This document shows, piece after piece, positions 1 to 11,800 of a stretch of DNA of 64,000 nucleotides. Made by a program: the position numbers and the translations under genes. The DNA is from an uncultured Flavobacteriales bacterium (lineage in GTDB: Bacteria > Bacteroidota > Bacteroidia > Flavobacteriales_G > Salibacteraceae). Position 1 is the first letter of the stretch. Every line of letters begins with the position of its first letter. A model generated the notes under the pieces. The model searched no databases, was not told the DNA's origin, and worked only from the letters and a program-made list of their open reading frames with translations. The DNA is taken from NCBI GenBank assembly GCA_913057205.1, contig CAJXNO010000001.1:1-64000 (forward strand). Reading direction: 5' to 3'.

Positions 1-509
1 AGCAGAATGGCGTCAAAGTCTCCGCTGCGTAGTTTGTTGATGCGGGTCGGTACGTTTCCGCGAATGTCTTTGATGCTGACATCCGTTCGGAGGGAGGTCA
101 CTTGTCCCTTTCTACGAGCAGATGAAGTACCTATGACCGCGTCCGCTTTGAAATGGAGGGGCTGTGATAGATCCACGCATTCCTTTCGGATTAGCAACAG
201 TTCAGACGGGTCTTCTCGGTACGATACACCCGCGATTTTCAAGCCCGGAGGCATCTGGGTTTCGAGGTCTTTGTGCGAGTGAATAGCAACGTCAACATCG
301 CCCTTCAGTAAAGCCTCTTCGATCTCTTTTGTAAAGAATCCTTTCCCCTCGATCTTATCGAAGCTCAGGTGTTGGATCCGGTCTCCTTTGGTGGTGATGA
401 TGATGATCTCCGTCTCTACACCAATGGCGGTCATTTGGTCTTGAAAGTAGTGTGCTTGCCAGAGTGCTAGATCGCTTCCGCGACTTCCAATACGAATCTT
501 CTTACTCAA
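1..509 (-). CDS. hemC: Hydroxymethylbilane synthase, N-terminal part (runs off window)
   Basis: Cytosolic enzyme that polymerises four porphobilinogen molecules into hydroxymethylbilane in haem/tetrapyrrole synthesis. The reverse-strand translation begins MSKKIRIGSRGSDLALW and contains IEEALLKGDVDVAIHSHKD, GTSSARRKGQ and GNVPTRINKLRSGDFDAILL, all landmarks of the family. About 169 codons are present; the C-terminal half, with the cofactor-binding cysteine, lies beyond the left edge. The best start is a TTG whose bases overlap the end of hemA, so the two genes are probably translationally coupled. An ATG start is not available at this position. Confidence 0.93.
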   Translation of the reverse strand, partial: MSKKIRIGSRGSDLALWQAHYFQDQMTAIGVETEIIIITTKGDRIQHLSFDKIEGKGFFTKEIEEALLKGDVDVAIHSHKDLETQMPPGLKIAGVSYREDPSELLLIRKECVDLSQPLHFKADAVIGTSSARRKGQVTSLRTDVSIKDIRGNVPTRINKLRSGDFDAIL

Positions 510-1752
510 TGATCGGGTCTTTTAGGTCTTGTTCCAACATCACCTGCTTCGCCATTTTCATGGGGATGGAAATGTACTTCTTCTCTAAGTAGTCTACGAT
601 CCGTTGCACTGTTTCTCTACTCTCATCATCCAGCTTCTCAAGGTCTTTCGAGAAGGTCTTGTCCAAGGCGCGTTGCTTGATCTCCTTCATCAGTGATGGC
701 ACTTCCTGCATGGCCAATTCTAACTTTCGCGTCTTGAACGCTTCCTCAAACTCTTCCAAGCGGGTTTCAACCAGACTCTCACAACGGAAGATCTCCTTCT
801 CACGCTCCTTCAAGTTGCGCTTGGCGATCTCTTTGAGGTCATCAATGGCGATGTAATCGATATCGAAGTGGGTGAGTACTGAAGCATCGATATCATTCGG
901 TATGGCTAAGTCTACGATGATTTTCTTTCCCGCCACTTTCATCTGCTTGAATGTCTCCGCGTCAATGATTGAGCGGTCAGCACCTGTGCAGGTGATCAGT
1001 ACATCAAACGTACCTCCTTCTTTTACCAGGTCGTTCAACGAGTAGCCTTTGCCCCCCAGCACTTCGGCCAGCCGCTCCGCTTTCTCTCGGGTGCGGTTGA
1101 AGACTTTTACTGACTCGAAATCATGCTTCTTGAGGTTTCCAGCAATGGCCTCAATGGTCTGACCGGCTCCCACGTAAATCACTCTCATGCTTGCATGCAA
1201 TTCTCTATCGAGCAGATGGCGATAGGCAAGGTTTACCACCGATACAGGTTTTGTAGCGATCTCGGTCTCCGTATAGACCTGCTTTGCAGTCTCTATGGCC
1301 TTTTGAACAGCTAGTCGGATGAAGTCGCCAGTGAAACCATTCTTATGGGCACGTTCGTAAGATTGCCGTACCTGTGTGATGATTTCTCGCTCACCAATGA
1401 CCAATGAATCCAACGAACTGGCTACATGGAATAGGTGACGAACCGCCTCAAGTCCGTTGTAAGTCCGCGCCCCTTCTGCAGCCTTTTCTGCTTGTTCGTC
1501 GGTGAGGGTGGGGTAGAGAAAGTCGATGAGCTTTCGCACCAATACCTGATCGAGCTCAGACGGACAGCGGAAAAAGAACTCAACCCGGTTGCAGGTAGAA
1601 AGGAACATCAGCTCCTTCATTCCAAATGCCTCCATGGCCGGCTCAAGGCGAAGCTTTTGATGTTCGGGTTCAATGTGGAATTTACCCACCAAGTCCAGTC
1701 CGAGGTTACGATGGGTGAGTGCTATGACTTTAAAGTGCTTCAATGCGAGCAC
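502..1752 (-). CDS. hemA: Glutamyl-tRNA reductase
   Basis: Reduces glutamyl-tRNA to glutamate-1-semialdehyde, the first committed step of C5-pathway haem synthesis. The 416-residue length is normal. The N-terminal catalytic domain has STCNRVEFF with the nucleophilic cysteine at about residue 54, then SLVIGEREIITQVRQSY. A NADPH-binding Rossmann domain (VIYVGAGQT near residue 190) and a C-terminal dimerisation helix region follow. The listed start is GTG; an in-frame TTG three codons later would give MKHFKVIALTHRN, which resembles relatives more closely. The gene leads directly into hemC, forming a haem-synthesis unit. Confidence 0.95.
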   Translation of the reverse strand: MLALKHFKVIALTHRNLGLDLVGKFHIEPEHQKLRLEPAMEAFGMKELMFLSTCNRVEFFFRCPSELDQVLVRKLIDFLYPTLTDEQAEKAAEGARTYNGLEAVRHLFHVASSLDSLVIGEREIITQVRQSYERAHKNGFTGDFIRLAVQKAIETAKQVYTETEIATKPVSVVNLAYRHLLDRELHASMRVIYVGAGQTIEAIAGNLKKHDFESVKVFNRTREKAERLAEVLGGKGYSLNDLVKEGGTFDVLITCTGADRSIIDAETFKQMKVAGKKIIVDLAIPNDIDASVLTHFDIDYIAIDDLKEIAKRNLKEREKEIFRCESLVETRLEEFEEAFKTRKLELAMQEVPSLMKEIKQRALDKTFSKDLEKLDDESRETVQRIVDYLEKKYISIPMKMAKQVMLEQDLKDPIIE

Positions 1753-1792
1753 GAAAATCTATAGCCAGCGGGGCTTTTGTGTCATGAAATTG

Positions 1793-4700
1793 TCAAGGAG
1801 CCAAGTGGAAGATCTCGATCCTTCTGGCGTCTAAACGTTCGCCATAGGTCATCTCTGTACCTTCCTCAGGAGCGATGCCATCGATCTCAATGCGACCGGC
1901 ATCGAGGCCCAGTTCCACCAAGTAGTCTTTCGCCTTTTGGGCGCGCTCTAGGGCTACTTGCCTGTTCACCTCAGGGGAGCCAAGGTTACAGGTATAGCCA
2001 ACGATTAAAATCGGTTGACCGCTCCGCTTCACTTTCTGGTACACACTATTGTTGAGGTGGTAACGGTCATAATTACTCAAGCGAACGCTGTTGAAGTTGA
2101 AATAAAGTGTTTTCAGCTTGAGCTCATTCTTTCCTCCGGTCAGCGCTACCAAGCCTCCCATCGGCATGTCTACCTGACGCTTGCCAGCCATTTTTTCTTC
2201 CTTTTCAGAGCGCTCTGGCATGAACTTATCAAAGTCTAAACCCTTATCGCCTTGTTCCATACCAGCCATTTCATCTTCAGAACGTGGCAAGGTCACAAAT
2301 GCGAAGCCTTCTTCCGTGACTTCTTGTTCTTGCTGAAGAGGCTGGTTGTTCTCGTCCATCATCACAAGACTTGACGCATCCAACAGGCCAGCATCTTGTT
2401 CAGATAAGCGCACGAAGTAGTTCGACTCCTTTGCCAATTGCTTGAAGCGGAAATTACCATCGGCACCGGTATAAGCGATTGCAATCACCTTGTTGTTCTC
2501 ATCCAGAAGCTCCAGCAAGACCCCTTCTTTCGCTAAGTTCTTATACTTGAACTTACCTAAGACATCCTTGAAGCTTTCGGTGATGATGAGCTCGGTTTCT
2601 CCGTTGTTGACCTGGGAGATGGAGAAGAAATACTCCGCATCCAATTGGTCGAACTTATAGGTGTCTTTTTCCAACAAACCGGTCATTACGATGCCCTGCT
2701 TGTCTACGAAGTAAAGTTGGCTTTCAATCAGGGATTCGTCTTCAATACCGACTACCTGAACCCTATAGTTCTTATCCGGATTCAGCATGGAGAAGACGAA
2801 ATGTCCGTTGGCATCTGTGGTAACCGTTTCGATCACCTTCTCGTTTTCATCCAAGAGTCGGAGCACAATTCCTTCTTTCGGGAGGTTCTTGTACTTGAAC
2901 AAACCGATCGAGAACACGAAGTTTTGTGCCACATCGATTTGGGAGTCTTCTTCCGCTAACAATTGAAGTCCACGGATGATGTCATTGTCTAAGGCTTCGT
3001 ATTGGAATCCAAACTCTGATGCAGCAAGCGTATTCACAATGTTTCCATCGCGATCGGTAAACACAAGGCTTCCGTCGCCCATGCCATCGTCGGCAGGTTT
3101 GATCTTGAAGTTCTGATCGGCCTTGAGCTTGCTGAACTTGAAGCGACCATCCGCATCGGTCACGACCGTTTCAACCAAGTTGTCATTCTCGTCATAGAGG
3201 TAGAGCGTCACCCCTTCTTGCGGGAGGTTATCGTATTTGAAGATACCCGAGCTTTCCAACTTTGACGGACTTATAGGCGTATCTGCCGCCGCCAGGCTCT
3301 TCAAACGTCCGAGCTCTTGCGCCTTGATCTTTTGATACTTGAAGGTCCCCGTCTCAGAGGCAACGGACTTGAACAGTTTTCTTTCGGAAGGATCGGTGTA
3401 GTAAATCACTCCGTTTCGCTTTACATATTCCAGCGATGAAAGCACCTTGATCTGAAGGTCTAGGCTGTCGTTGGTTTCCGCAAAGGAGAAGCGACCGTTT
3501 CCATCGGTCATGGCGTATTGCTGCACTTTGCCTGAGGTGTCTACCAAAGCCAGCGCAATGTTCTTGACGGGAACGCGGTCAACCTCAAAGATGCCATGCA
3601 TACCAGCCACAAAGCGGGGCTTATCAATGGTTTTGGCCTTTGCCAGTTGTTCTGGGGTTCGTGGATTGAGCAGTACCGTGCCATCTTCGCTGAAGCGCAA
3701 GATCTCTATCACATCCCCAACTTTGTTCAAAAGGAAAGGCGTTGTCCGGTCGATCTCAATGTCGTCATGGGTGGGTACGAGGGTATATTCCTTTTTTTCC
3801 TTCAAGCCGTCAATGTTCACCAGTCCGTTTTTATCAGAAACATGGGTTCCAAGCGATTCTCCTTCTTCATCCAACACCTCTACACTCACATCGCTCATTC
3901 GGTTGCCATAGGATTCGAAAGCGATGCGCATAGTGTCGGCTTGAAGGTAGTAGCGCTCGTTCTGTGCCGTAAAGATGTTGCTGAAGGTATCGCCTCGATT
4001 ACTGGCGAAGTACATCTGTGCGCCAACGGCGTATGGGAAAGCGTCAAAGCGATCAGAATTGATTCCCTTGCCCGCATTCTTTGGGGTAGTCCAAGAAGTC
4101 CAAGTAGAGTCTTTCCGATAGGCATAGAAAATATCGCAATCCCCAAGTCCACCGTACCCATTCGAAGCGAACATCAGGGTTTTTTCATCCTCAAAAAGGA
4201 AGGGGGAGATCTCATACCCTGTGCTGTTGATGCTGTCTCCCAACCAGATTGGTGTAGACCATCCGTTTTCACCTTTGAATGAAACGTACAGGTCTTCTTC
4301 TCCTAAGCTGTTTTTTGCGTTCATGGAAATGATCATCACGCGTTCATCAGGACTCACATAACCCCCATAAAAGAGCGGCGCCTTGATGTTCAATGGATCC
4401 ATCTCCAGCGCGGTTGGACGTGGCCACTCACCGGTTTCATCCTTGGTGCTGTAGGAGAACCCTGTTTGTAGATTCACCTTCTTGATGTATGTTCCAACGA
4501 GGTAGAGGCGGTTGCCATCTTCAGAGATACCGATGGCAGAATTGTTCAAGTAGTTGTTGAGGTTCTTTAAGTCGTTGGAAGGTGCTCCCCAACTGTTGCC
4601 TTGAAGGTCTACGTACCACAGGTCTTGTCCCAGGTCTTTCCCTCCCTTATTATCTGGATGCAGTGTTCGGGTAAAGTAGAGGCGTTCGTCTACCGGGTCC

Positions 4701-4834
4701 CAAAGCGGACAAGACTCTTCATATTCACTGTTGATGAAGTCTGGAAGCTTCTTGATTCCAGAGAACTCAAATTCAACCTGGCTGAAAACGGGAAAGCTCA
4801 GGATAAGGGACAGGGCAATAAGGAGGTGCTTCAT
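1793..4834 (-). CDS. OmpA-family outer-membrane protein with PD40 and carboxypeptidase-regulatory-like repeats
   Basis: Predicted periplasmic/outer-membrane protein of 1013 residues. It has a signal peptide (MKHLLIALSLILSFPVFSQ), then PD40/WD40-like beta-propeller repeats (residues about 25-290, with motifs such as LYFTRTLHPDN, LMFASNGYGGLGDCDIFYA and MYFASNRG). At least four carboxypeptidase-regulatory-like modules follow with the recurring pattern G-x-F-K-Y-x-N-L and T-D-A-x-G-x-F. A C-terminal OmpA-like domain (from about residue 905, LYFNFNSVRLS, ending DARRIEIF) should bind peptidoglycan. It is the last gene of a unit behind a PorP/SprF gene and a giant adhesin, an arrangement known for T9SS type B substrates. 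Its role as periplasmic anchor or support for the secretion partner is inferred. Confidence 0.85.
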   Translation of the reverse strand: MKHLLIALSLILSFPVFSQVEFEFSGIKKLPDFINSEYEESCPLWDPVDERLYFTRTLHPDNKGGKDLGQDLWYVDLQGNSWGAPSNDLKNLNNYLNNSAIGISEDGNRLYLVGTYIKKVNLQTGFSYSTKDETGEWPRPTALEMDPLNIKAPLFYGGYVSPDERVMIISMNAKNSLGEEDLYVSFKGENGWSTPIWLGDSINSTGYEISPFLFEDEKTLMFASNGYGGLGDCDIFYAYRKDSTWTSWTTPKNAGKGINSDRFDAFPYAVGAQMYFASNRGDTFSNIFTAQNERYYLQADTMRIAFESYGNRMSDVSVEVLDEEGESLGTHVSDKNGLVNIDGLKEKKEYTLVPTHDDIEIDRTTPFLLNKVGDVIEILRFSEDGTVLLNPRTPEQLAKAKTIDKPRFVAGMHGIFEVDRVPVKNIALALVDTSGKVQQYAMTDGNGRFSFAETNDSLDLQIKVLSSLEYVKRNGVIYYTDPSERKLFKSVASETGTFKYQKIKAQELGRLKSLAAADTPISPSKLESSGIFKYDNLPQEGVTLYLYDENDNLVETVVTDADGRFKFSKLKADQNFKIKPADDGMGDGSLVFTDRDGNIVNTLAASEFGFQYEALDNDIIRGLQLLAEEDSQIDVAQNFVFSIGLFKYKNLPKEGIVLRLLDENEKVIETVTTDANGHFVFSMLNPDKNYRVQVVGIEDESLIESQLYFVDKQGIVMTGLLEKDTYKFDQLDAEYFFSISQVNNGETELIITESFKDVLGKFKYKNLAKEGVLLELLDENNKVIAIAYTGADGNFRFKQLAKESNYFVRLSEQDAGLLDASSLVMMDENNQPLQQEQEVTEEGFAFVTLPRSEDEMAGMEQGDKGLDFDKFMPERSEKEEKMAGKRQVDMPMGGLVALTGGKNELKLKTLYFNFNSVRLSNYDRYHLNNSVYQKVKRSGQPILIVGYTCNLGSPEVNRQVALERAQKAKDYLVELGLDAGRIEIDGIAPEEGTEMTYGERLDARRIEIFHLAP

Positions 4835-4843
4835 TTGGAGGGG

Positions 4844-5836
4844 TTAAAACACGGCTTTTTCCTTGTTAAAGAGGTTCAGACCAATCATGACTTCATGGCT
4901 ACCGATGTTTTGAAGCTGCACGGAAGACATGGTGAAGTCAAAGGCATAGCCGAAGCGCAGGGTGTTCGATAAGTGGAGCCCCGCCATACCAACAATGGAT
5001 TGGCTGTTTCGGTAAGATACCCCAGCCCAAAAACGGTCTTGGTAATCGAGGCGGGTATTAAAGTCAAAGGAGAAGGGGGCTTGATCTACATAGCGAAGCA
5101 ACACGCTCGGGGTCAAGGTGAGGTCACGGCTCAACCTAAAATGGTAGCCGCCGATCACGTTGTGATGCGCCTTGATCTCTTCAAAACTCACCTGATTGCT
5201 TAACCGCAAGCGGTCTTGCACAAGCTGGTCGCTGGAGTAACCCAAAAAGAACTTCGGGTGGTATAACCAAAACGCAACATTGATGTCCATCTGACTCGTA
5301 CGTGCCTGGTTTGCGATGTATCCAGCATAGGTAGGATCGCCACTGAACTCTACTTGGGCTTTGTTCTGATCAAAGTTCACGGAGTTGTAGCTGGTACTCG
5401 GAGAGAAACTGATGGTCAATTCGTCCCCCACTGGCAAGTGAAAGGTGTAGGACAACCCCGCCATGGTAATGCCGAATGGTCCGAACTGATCCTGTGCTAC
5501 GTATCCGCCTACCGCGTGGAAAGACTCTCGTTGAATCGTTTGATAGGCCTGTGGACTAGAGATCCGCACGGATGATGCCTCTGGCTTTATGTCTAGCCGC
5601 TTACCGATCGGGGTGTTCACACTCACGTAATAGGTCGTTGGTGAATTGTCTATTCCGATCCACTGCTTGCGGTAACTCATGTTTACTTCCGTGTAATCAT
5701 GCAGGCCGGCAGTAGCCGTATTCAAAATATACAGGTTCTGCAAGTACTGGCTGAACTGGTAGACCTGTTGAGACCTTACCGAAAAGGCCGAATTCAAAAC
5801 CAAGAGTATAAGCGTTATTCTGAGACTCACTTTCAT
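4844..5836 (-). CDS. PorP/SprF family T9SS outer-membrane protein
   Basis: 330-residue outer-membrane beta-barrel protein with a signal peptide. It shows the PorP/SprF family opening (QQVYQFSQYLQNLYILNTATAG, here interrupted for quoting: QVYQFSQYLQN then LYILNTATAGL), YRKQWIGID, and many alternating beta strands to the C-terminus. SprF-type proteins are needed for secretion and surface attachment of cognate giant adhesins with type B C-terminal domains. The start codon overlaps the stop of the upstream adhesin gene (ATGA), so the two are almost certainly co-translated and this is that adhesin's dedicated partner. Assignment to the family is firm; the specific pairing is inferred from context. 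Confidence 0.9.
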   Translation of the reverse strand: MKVSLRITLILLVLNSAFSVRSQQVYQFSQYLQNLYILNTATAGLHDYTEVNMSYRKQWIGIDNSPTTYYVSVNTPIGKRLDIKPEASSVRISSPQAYQTIQRESFHAVGGYVAQDQFGPFGITMAGLSYTFHLPVGDELTISFSPSTSYNSVNFDQNKAQVEFSGDPTYAGYIANQARTSQMDINVAFWLYHPKFFLGYSSDQLVQDRLRLSNQVSFEEIKAHHNVIGGYHFRLSRDLTLTPSVLLRYVDQAPFSFDFNTRLDYQDRFWAGVSYRNSQSIVGMAGLHLSNTLRFGYAFDFTMSSVQLQNIGSHEVMIGLNLFNKEKAVF

Positions 5837-8800
5837 CCTTTGATTATGGTTACGGAGCCCGTCATGGGAGCGAGGCTTCCAGGCCCAAGTTCTATTACGT
5901 AGAAATAGCTTCCAGTAGGGAGAGGACTTCCATTGTAGTTACCGTCCCAAGGGGTCTCGTAGCCTTCAGATTCAAAGATCAGGTGCCCCCAACGGTTATA
6001 GATCTTTACCGAACAGTTTGGATAGTTCTCTAGCTCCTTGATGTTCCATACGTCATTCCAACCATCGCTATCTGGCGTGAATGCGGTAGGGATCTCTAAA
6101 CTTTCATTTACGAAGACGGTCACGCTGTCTTTTCCTGGACATCCAAATTCTGTTACCCCTCGCACCTCGTATGATGTGGTCTCTTCTGGGTCTACTACCA
6201 CGATGCTGTCAGCAACGTTCGTTACCGTAAACGCTGGCGACCATGAGAAGGTAACAGGAAGCGAGCTGCTTGCACGGAGGGTTACGGGAGAAGTTTTGAA
6301 AATGTGTGATGAGTCATCTAGGATGGTGATGACCGGATAAGGAACCACATCAATACGGATCTCATCGAAAAGCACTTCGCATACACCGCTTACCACCTGC
6401 CAAGTGAAGGTGTAGCTGCCGAGCTCTAAGTTGGAAATCATGGCATTCTCTACGGTGGTATCGGCAATGGTGGCGCCATTGGTTGGAATCAACCAACTAC
6501 CTGTTCCGATGGTATCAACAACAGGTTGCAACATAGCGAGCGTAGTGTCGCAGAGCACTTGATCTTCACCCGCATTGATGAAGTTAGGGTTCAGGTACTC
6601 CGTAACCGTCATGGTGTCGCGTTCGATCGAACAAACACCATTCTGGATGCGGTACTCGAAGGTATTCACTCCTGGACGCATACCGCTGACTGCGGAGTTC
6701 GGATTCAGGGAGTCTTCAATAGCTCCACTACCATCGATCAAGGTCCAAATTCCTATTCCAACCAATGGGATATTTCCTTCAAACGTGGTTGAGAACGTTT
6801 CGCACTGTTCTTGGTCTGCCCCCGCATCAGCTACGGTTGGGAAATCGTAACGCAGTACTTCAGTAGAGCAGGTGTCGCTGTTACCATAACTGTCGGTCAC
6901 CACGAAGGTGTTTACCGTTGTACCCACAGGATAGAATTCACCGCTTGCAATACCCTCGATTTGGATCACTTGGAATCCGGGGCAGTTGTCAATGTAGTCT
7001 GGTAAATCGAACACGAAGGTGGTGTCGCAGATCTGCGTATCAGGTGCGCAGAAGAGTTGTGGCACCTCCACATCTTGTACTTCGATGATGAACGAACAAC
7101 TATCGGTGTTGCCGCTTTGATCGTAGGCCACATAACTCAGTTGCGTGAAGCCAACGGGGAAGAAGCTTCCGCTGTCGAGTCCAGTTGCGTCGATCTGTAC
7201 GATGGAGTCAACCGTGCAGTTATCCCAAGCTGTCGGGAATGGGAAACCAACGATAGCACCACATCCCCCACTGTCATTAGGTACGATGACACTATCGTTG
7301 CACGAAATGATGGGTAGAATCGTGTCCAAGAAGGTCACGGTTACCAATGCGGAATCAATGTTTTCATGGATGTCTTGCGCAAAGAAGGTGATGTCAAAAG
7401 TTGAATCAACCACTTCGCACGAGAACAGGGTGTCTGAAAGGTAGAGCGAATCAATGGCACAGTTGTCCATGGTGCTGTCATCCAGCATAATTGGAGCAAC
7501 CACGAATTGTCCTGAGCTGTCGAGGAAGAAAGTATCGTTGTGCACAAACAATACCGGAGGAAGGGTATCTAGAATGATGAAGATCGATGTGTCTGTGCTT
7601 ACGTTATTGTGGATGTCTGTGGCGGTGAAGATCACATTGAGCGTATCACCATGGTTCGCACAAGAGAAGTTGGATGTGTCGATTGCGATGGATGCTATGC
7701 CACAGCTGTCCCAGGTCCCGATATCGACCGAGTCTGCGGTTACACTAGCCAGTCCACTGGAGTCAAGGTAGACCATGAGGTCTTGGATCACGATCGTAGG
7801 GGCAATGGTATCTTCAACAGTTATGTCTACACTAGCAGAAGAAATATTGCCATGAACATCTTCCGCGAAGAAGGTGATGGTATTCACACCGATGTCACCA
7901 CAACCAAAACTGGAGTCGCTCAAAGAGAGGCTGGCAATGCCGCAGCTATCCCATGTACCAGCGTCAACCGTATCATGAAGGATCTCTGCAACACCATGTG
8001 AATCGAGGTAGATGGTGATGTTCTGTACAAGGGGTTGCGGGGCGATGGTGTCTACCACGGTAACCTGGGCAGTCTGGCTGTTAATGTTACCGCTAACATC
8101 CTCAGCGAACAGGGTTACGGTAACGGTAGTGGCCGCTTGTCCGCAGTCAAAATCATATTGATCTAACCAAAGGCTATCTACTTGACAGTTATCGCTGGTG
8201 CCGTTGTCTACATCGATGGTCCCAATGGATGCGAACCCAAAGGAATCAAGGTGTACCGTAATGTTCTGGGTCTGCATAACAGGAGCCAGGTTGTCTAAAA
8301 TGGTCATGTTCGCTGTGGCTGAGTCTATGTTTCCGCTCACGTCCTGAACGTACATGGTGACGACTTGAACTGCAGCCGTATCGGCGCAGCTGAACGTGGA
8401 GTCACTCAACCAGCGCGCGGCAATGCCACAATTATCAAATGAACCGTTGTCTACGGCGATGGCAGAGGTATTTACCGCACCGCTTGCATTCAAAAAGAGG
8501 GTAAGGTCTTGGGTGATCACAACAGATGATTGGGTATCGATCACCGTGATCTGCAAGAGTGCTGAATCAAGGTTTTGGTGGATGTCACGCGCAAAGAAGA
8601 GCACATTGTTTACCCCAGTATCCGAGCACCCAAAGCTCGTTTCGCTCAGCCAAAGCGAATCCACGCCGCAGATATCCCAAGTACCCCAATCCACAATGGC
8701 GGGTGAGATGCTTGTGTTTCCTGTGCTGTCGAGGGAGATGGTAATGTTCTGAGCGATGATGGTAGGCGCTACATTGTCTTCAACGACCACTTCAAAACTC

Positions 8801-11800
8801 TCCATACTCACATTGCCATTCACGTCTGTAGCGGTAAAGTTTACCATGAGAGGCACACCCACATTTGCACAAGAAAAGTTGGAGCTATCAATGACCAGCG
8901 AGGCAATTCCACAGCTGTCCCATGTGCCATTATCGACCATGGCAGGAGTGATTGACGCCTGTCCAGCACTGTCAAGTTGAACCACCAGGTTGTTCAGGAT
9001 CACATGCGGTGCTACTGTATCCAAGATTTGGATGTTGGCAGTGGAACTGTTCGAGTTTCCATGTATGTCTGAAACGGTCAGCGTAACGGTATTCGGACCC
9101 ACATTACCACAATTGAAGGCTTGAATGTCTAAAGTGATGGAGTCTACGCCACAACTGTCCCATGACCCATCATCAACCATGGCGGGAGTGATCGACGCTG
9201 TTCCAAAGCTATCGAGGTAGACCGTGAGGTTTTGGGTGATCACTTCCGGTGCGATCGTATCCAGGACATAAAGCTCCACTTGTGCCGTGGAGGTGTTTCC
9301 GTTCACATCAACAGCGGTGAAGGTGGTAATAATTGTATCCCCATGTCCAGAGCAGTTGAATGTGGTCGTATCCAAGCTTAAGCTTGCAATGGCACAGTTG
9401 TCATTGGTGCCGCCATCCACCAAAGCTGGGGTGATCGTAACGCTGCCACTTGAGTCTACATAGACGAAGCTATTGTTCACGAATACGGTTGGACTAACCG
9501 TATCGAGCACCGTGATCTGAACGTTTGCGGTATCGGTGTTCCCATTTACATCCGTTACGGTAAGCACTACAGGTACAGGAGCTCCAACATCAGCGCATGT
9601 GAAGGTTGAGTCGTTCAAGAATCGGTTGGCGATGCCACAAGTGTCTGCAGACCCATTATCAACAGCGCTTGCTGATGTACTTGCGTTTCCACTCGCATCA
9701 AGGTAAAGCGTAAGGTTCTGCCCAGCAGCGGTAGGGGCGAAGGTGTCGAGTATCGTTACTATAGCCACACCCGTATTCACATTGCCGTTCACGTCGGTTG
9801 CCGTGAGGGTCACATTATTTGACCCTGTGTTAGCACATGTAAAGCTCGATACGTCGATGCTGAGGCTTGCTATACCACAACTATCCCAGGTGCCGCTATT
9901 TACATCACCCGCCACGATGCTCGCGTCACCTAGTGCATCCAGGTGCACGGTGATGTTTTGGGTGATGACCGTCGGACTTACCGTATCCAAGACCGTTACT
10001 GTAGCTGTCGTGCTGGCGGTGTTGCCAGTGGGGTCCGTACCGGTCAAAGTTACGGTGAGCGGCGTGCCAACGTTGGTACAGTTGAAATTCGCCGTGTCGA
10101 TGCTCAGGGTGAGTGCACAATTGTCAGACGAACCTACATCGATCATTGCTGGTGTTAACGTAAACACACCATTTATATCTAGGTAAACCGTGTCGTCTTG
10201 CGCAACAACTGTAGGCGTAATGGTATCAAATACATTCACCGTAGCGGTATTGGTGCCGATGTTTCCATTGCCGTCTTGTACGGAGAGCGTAACGGTGTTT
10301 GCTCCCGTGTCGGCGCAGGTGAAATTGTAAACATCTAAGAAGATCGTATCAATTCCACAGCTATCCCATGAACCATTATCGATCATCGCTGCGGTAATGC
10401 TTGCATTCCCGGTAGCGTCCAGGTAAACATCAAGGTCGGAGGTCAGAGTACTGGGGGCAAGTGTGTCTAGTACGGTGACAGTAACCGTTTCAGAGCTTTG
10501 GTTTCCGCTTAAATCCTCGGCAAAAACGGTCACCGAGTTCGCTCCAACGTTCGCGCAAGAAAAATCGTACTGAGAGAGGAAGCTGGTGTCTAGTTGGCAG
10601 TTATCTGAACTGCTGGTGATAACGGTATCAGCGGCGATGGTTGCCAGTCCTGACGAATCCAAGAAGATGGTGATGTTCTGCGTAGTAAGTGCTGGGGGGT
10701 CGTTATCAACGACGGTAACGATGGTGGTATCGTAACCAATCAAACCACCTTGGTCGGTACCTCTAAGTACAATCAAGTTATCACCCGTATCCGAACAGGT
10801 TACGCCAAAAGAGCTAGCAAAATTTACCGGGACATCAAACTCAATGATCGAACGATAAGGGTTGGCGCATGGTATATCATTCCACAGTCCAGTCGTGTAA
10901 TAGATCTGCACACAGTCTTCGTTTCCGAGGTTGTTCGGCTCGGTGGCACTCCAATTAAAAAAGCCCGTTAGCTCCCCATTATCCCAAACAAACGTTCCTT
11001 CAACGGCGATATCGTTCAAACCGATGTAAGGGAAGTATCCAGTGATCCATTCTTGCAGTTGAGCGTTCTCGGCTGCATCGTTGATCGTGGCGAGGTAGCC
11101 TCCTGCTGCAGTAGCATTTGACCGTGCCGTAGCAAAGTTTGAAGTGTTCTTCGAAACGAAGTATGCATGGCCGTTGTAATTGCCAAGGAAGCGATAGTTG
11201 TTCTCTAGGCCATTCAGACTGAATTCTGGAGCAACCTCAAGTGTTAGGGGACAGTCATCCACACTTGCTGAGTCGATGGCTGCAGGTGTTACGTTGGCGT
11301 TTCCAACAGCATCCAGCGCGATGCTGAAGCTGCTTGACGCAAATACTTGAGGTGGATTAGTATCCGTTGCTACGGTCACCGTGTCGATGGTGTAACAGCC
11401 ATATGAATCGCTTGCAGTTACGGTGTAGGTACCCGCGCCTAGAGAAGTGATTGTAGAGGAGGTGGCACCCGTATTCCAATTGAACGTTTGACCAGCTGTA
11501 CCAAAAACGGAGTTAACCGCGATTTGTCCGTCATTGTCGCCAACGCAGGTTTCATTGGTTACGCTGGTTGTCCATTCCTCCCGTACAACAATCGCAGCAA
11601 ATTCGTTACTACCGTTTGGAACGGGCAGATATGGATTTGGAGCCCCGCAACCGAAGAGCCAAGAACCACCGAGTGTAAAGTAATAGACACCTGGCGTTGT
11701 AGGTGCAGTGAAGCTTGTGCTGAAGTTGTTGGTACAGTTACAGTACCCCCCATAGCTGTTAACACAAGCGCCCCACTCGTCTTTGATGCCGACGTATGTT

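Noticed and set aside
7310-10700. CRISPR-like regular repeats
   Set aside because: The period of about 240 bp and the continuous reading frame show coding tandem repeats of the adhesin, not direct repeats with spacers.
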